A program made the position numbers and the translations under genes. Positions 63,635 to 64,000 of a DNA stretch of 64,000 nt are shown in pieces. The notes below the pieces were generated by a model. That model was given only the letters and a program-made list of their open reading frames with translations, had not been told where the DNA came from and made no database searches. The stretch is from Kamptonema formosum PCC 6407 (GTDB lineage: Bacteria; Cyanobacteriota; Cyanobacteriia; Cyanobacteriales; Microcoleaceae), in the NCBI RefSeq assembly GCF_000332155.1, contig NZ_KB235904.1:1696721-1760720 (forward strand). The letters are read 5' to 3'. Position 1 is the stretch's first letter. Each line of letters starts with the position of its first letter.

Positions 63635-64000
63635 AATGTCTAATTTTGAAACAGGAATAACTGCTTTTGAATCTGGAAACTATTCTGAAGCATTGAAAAT
63701 TTTGCTGCCACTAGCAGAGTCAGGAAATCCTGAAGCCCAGTTTTCCATTGGCTGCATCTACGACCCAATATTTGGCATTCAATCTGATGCAGCTAAAGCG
63801 ATTTTGTGGTACCACCAAGCCGCTGAACAAGGTCATCTTGTTGCACAAAATAATCTGGCAACGCTTTACTTGAGCGATAAAAATGTAGAACAAGCAATTA
63901 AGTGGTATCGCAAAGCAGCAGAACTTGGATTCCCTTTTGCACAGGAGATCCTCGGCGATATTTATTCCCTTGGTTTAGGTCTAGACGATGGCGAAGCCGC
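63627..64000 (+). CDS. Sel1-like (TPR) repeat protein, 5' part, cut by window end
   Basis: An open frame from ATG 63627 (or 63636) to the last base. It encodes MSKMSNFETGITAFESGNY and Sel1 repeats such as EAQFSIGCIYDPIFGIQSDAAKAILWYHQAAEQG, VAQNNLATLYL...QAIKWYRKAAELG and FAQEILGDIYSLGLGLDDGEA. Sel1 repeats are protein-binding helical solenoids. The 3' end is outside the window, so length and any further domain are unknown. It overlaps the small upstream gene by 8 bases. Confidence 0.85.
   Translation, partial: MSKMSNFETGITAFESGNYSEALKILLPLAESGNPEAQFSIGCIYDPIFGIQSDAAKAILWYHQAAEQGHLVAQNNLATLYLSDKNVEQAIKWYRKAAELGFPFAQEILGDIYSLGLGLDDGEA

Overview
The window comes from a filamentous cyanobacterium, probably an Oscillatoriales or Nostocales relative. 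Evidence seen in the sequence: psbO (photosystem II), a SigF-type sigma factor, very frequent HIP1 sites (GCGATCGC), short tandem heptamer repeats after many genes, many palindromic dispersed repeats, and very large multi-domain Ser/Thr kinases. No rRNA, CRISPR array or prophage was seen.

Layout. 0-5 kb: small cyanobacterial proteins, a CapA-like protein, an aldose-1-epimerase-like protein and tRNA-Lys(UUU). 4.9-5.8 kb: a WG-repeat gene remnant cut by an internally deleted IS701-type element. 5.9-8.5 kb: a large VWA-domain protein. 8.7-17.3 kb: a minus-strand gene train running oxidoreductase, glycosyltransferase, solute-binding lipoprotein, sensor kinase (frameshifted in an A8 run), adenylate/guanylate cyclase, CheY-like regulator. 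It looks like a ligand-sensing module that joins a periplasmic binding protein, a two-component relay and cyclic nucleotides. 17.5-20 kb: an AEC transporter and a PEP-CTERM surface protein.

20.9-30.5 kb is accessory: an orphan fused TOMM cyclodehydratase (E1-like plus YcaO), a Uma2 nuclease, an amidohydrolase, an Rpn-type nuclease with a tandem duplication of its 3' half, a decayed amidohydrolase copy, then two paralogous proteins of unknown family ending in an IP-[VT]-S-T motif and, after a terminator, a radical SAM/SPASM enzyme. The last trio is the best candidate for an undescribed peptide- or protein-modifying system, but this is inference.

31.1-36.5 kb and 45.2-52.1 kb hold two homologous kinase/ATPase/GAF giants of about 1780 residues. 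One ends in a SpoIIE-type phosphatase, the other in a histidine kinase followed by a receiver-histidine kinase gene. Between them lie an Ldh-type dehydrogenase, an RTX-like calcium-binding repeat protein with a Thr-Pro tail, an IS607 element (TnpA plus a TnpB with no zinc ribbon) upstream of psbO, and sigF. 52.3-64 kb: an aminotransferase, a hybrid histidine kinase, small secreted/lipoproteins, a DUF1517 protein behind an IS200/IS605-like non-autonomous element, an IS110 element inserted inside a palindromic repeat, a DUF3370 protein, and the start of a Sel1-repeat protein cut by the window end.
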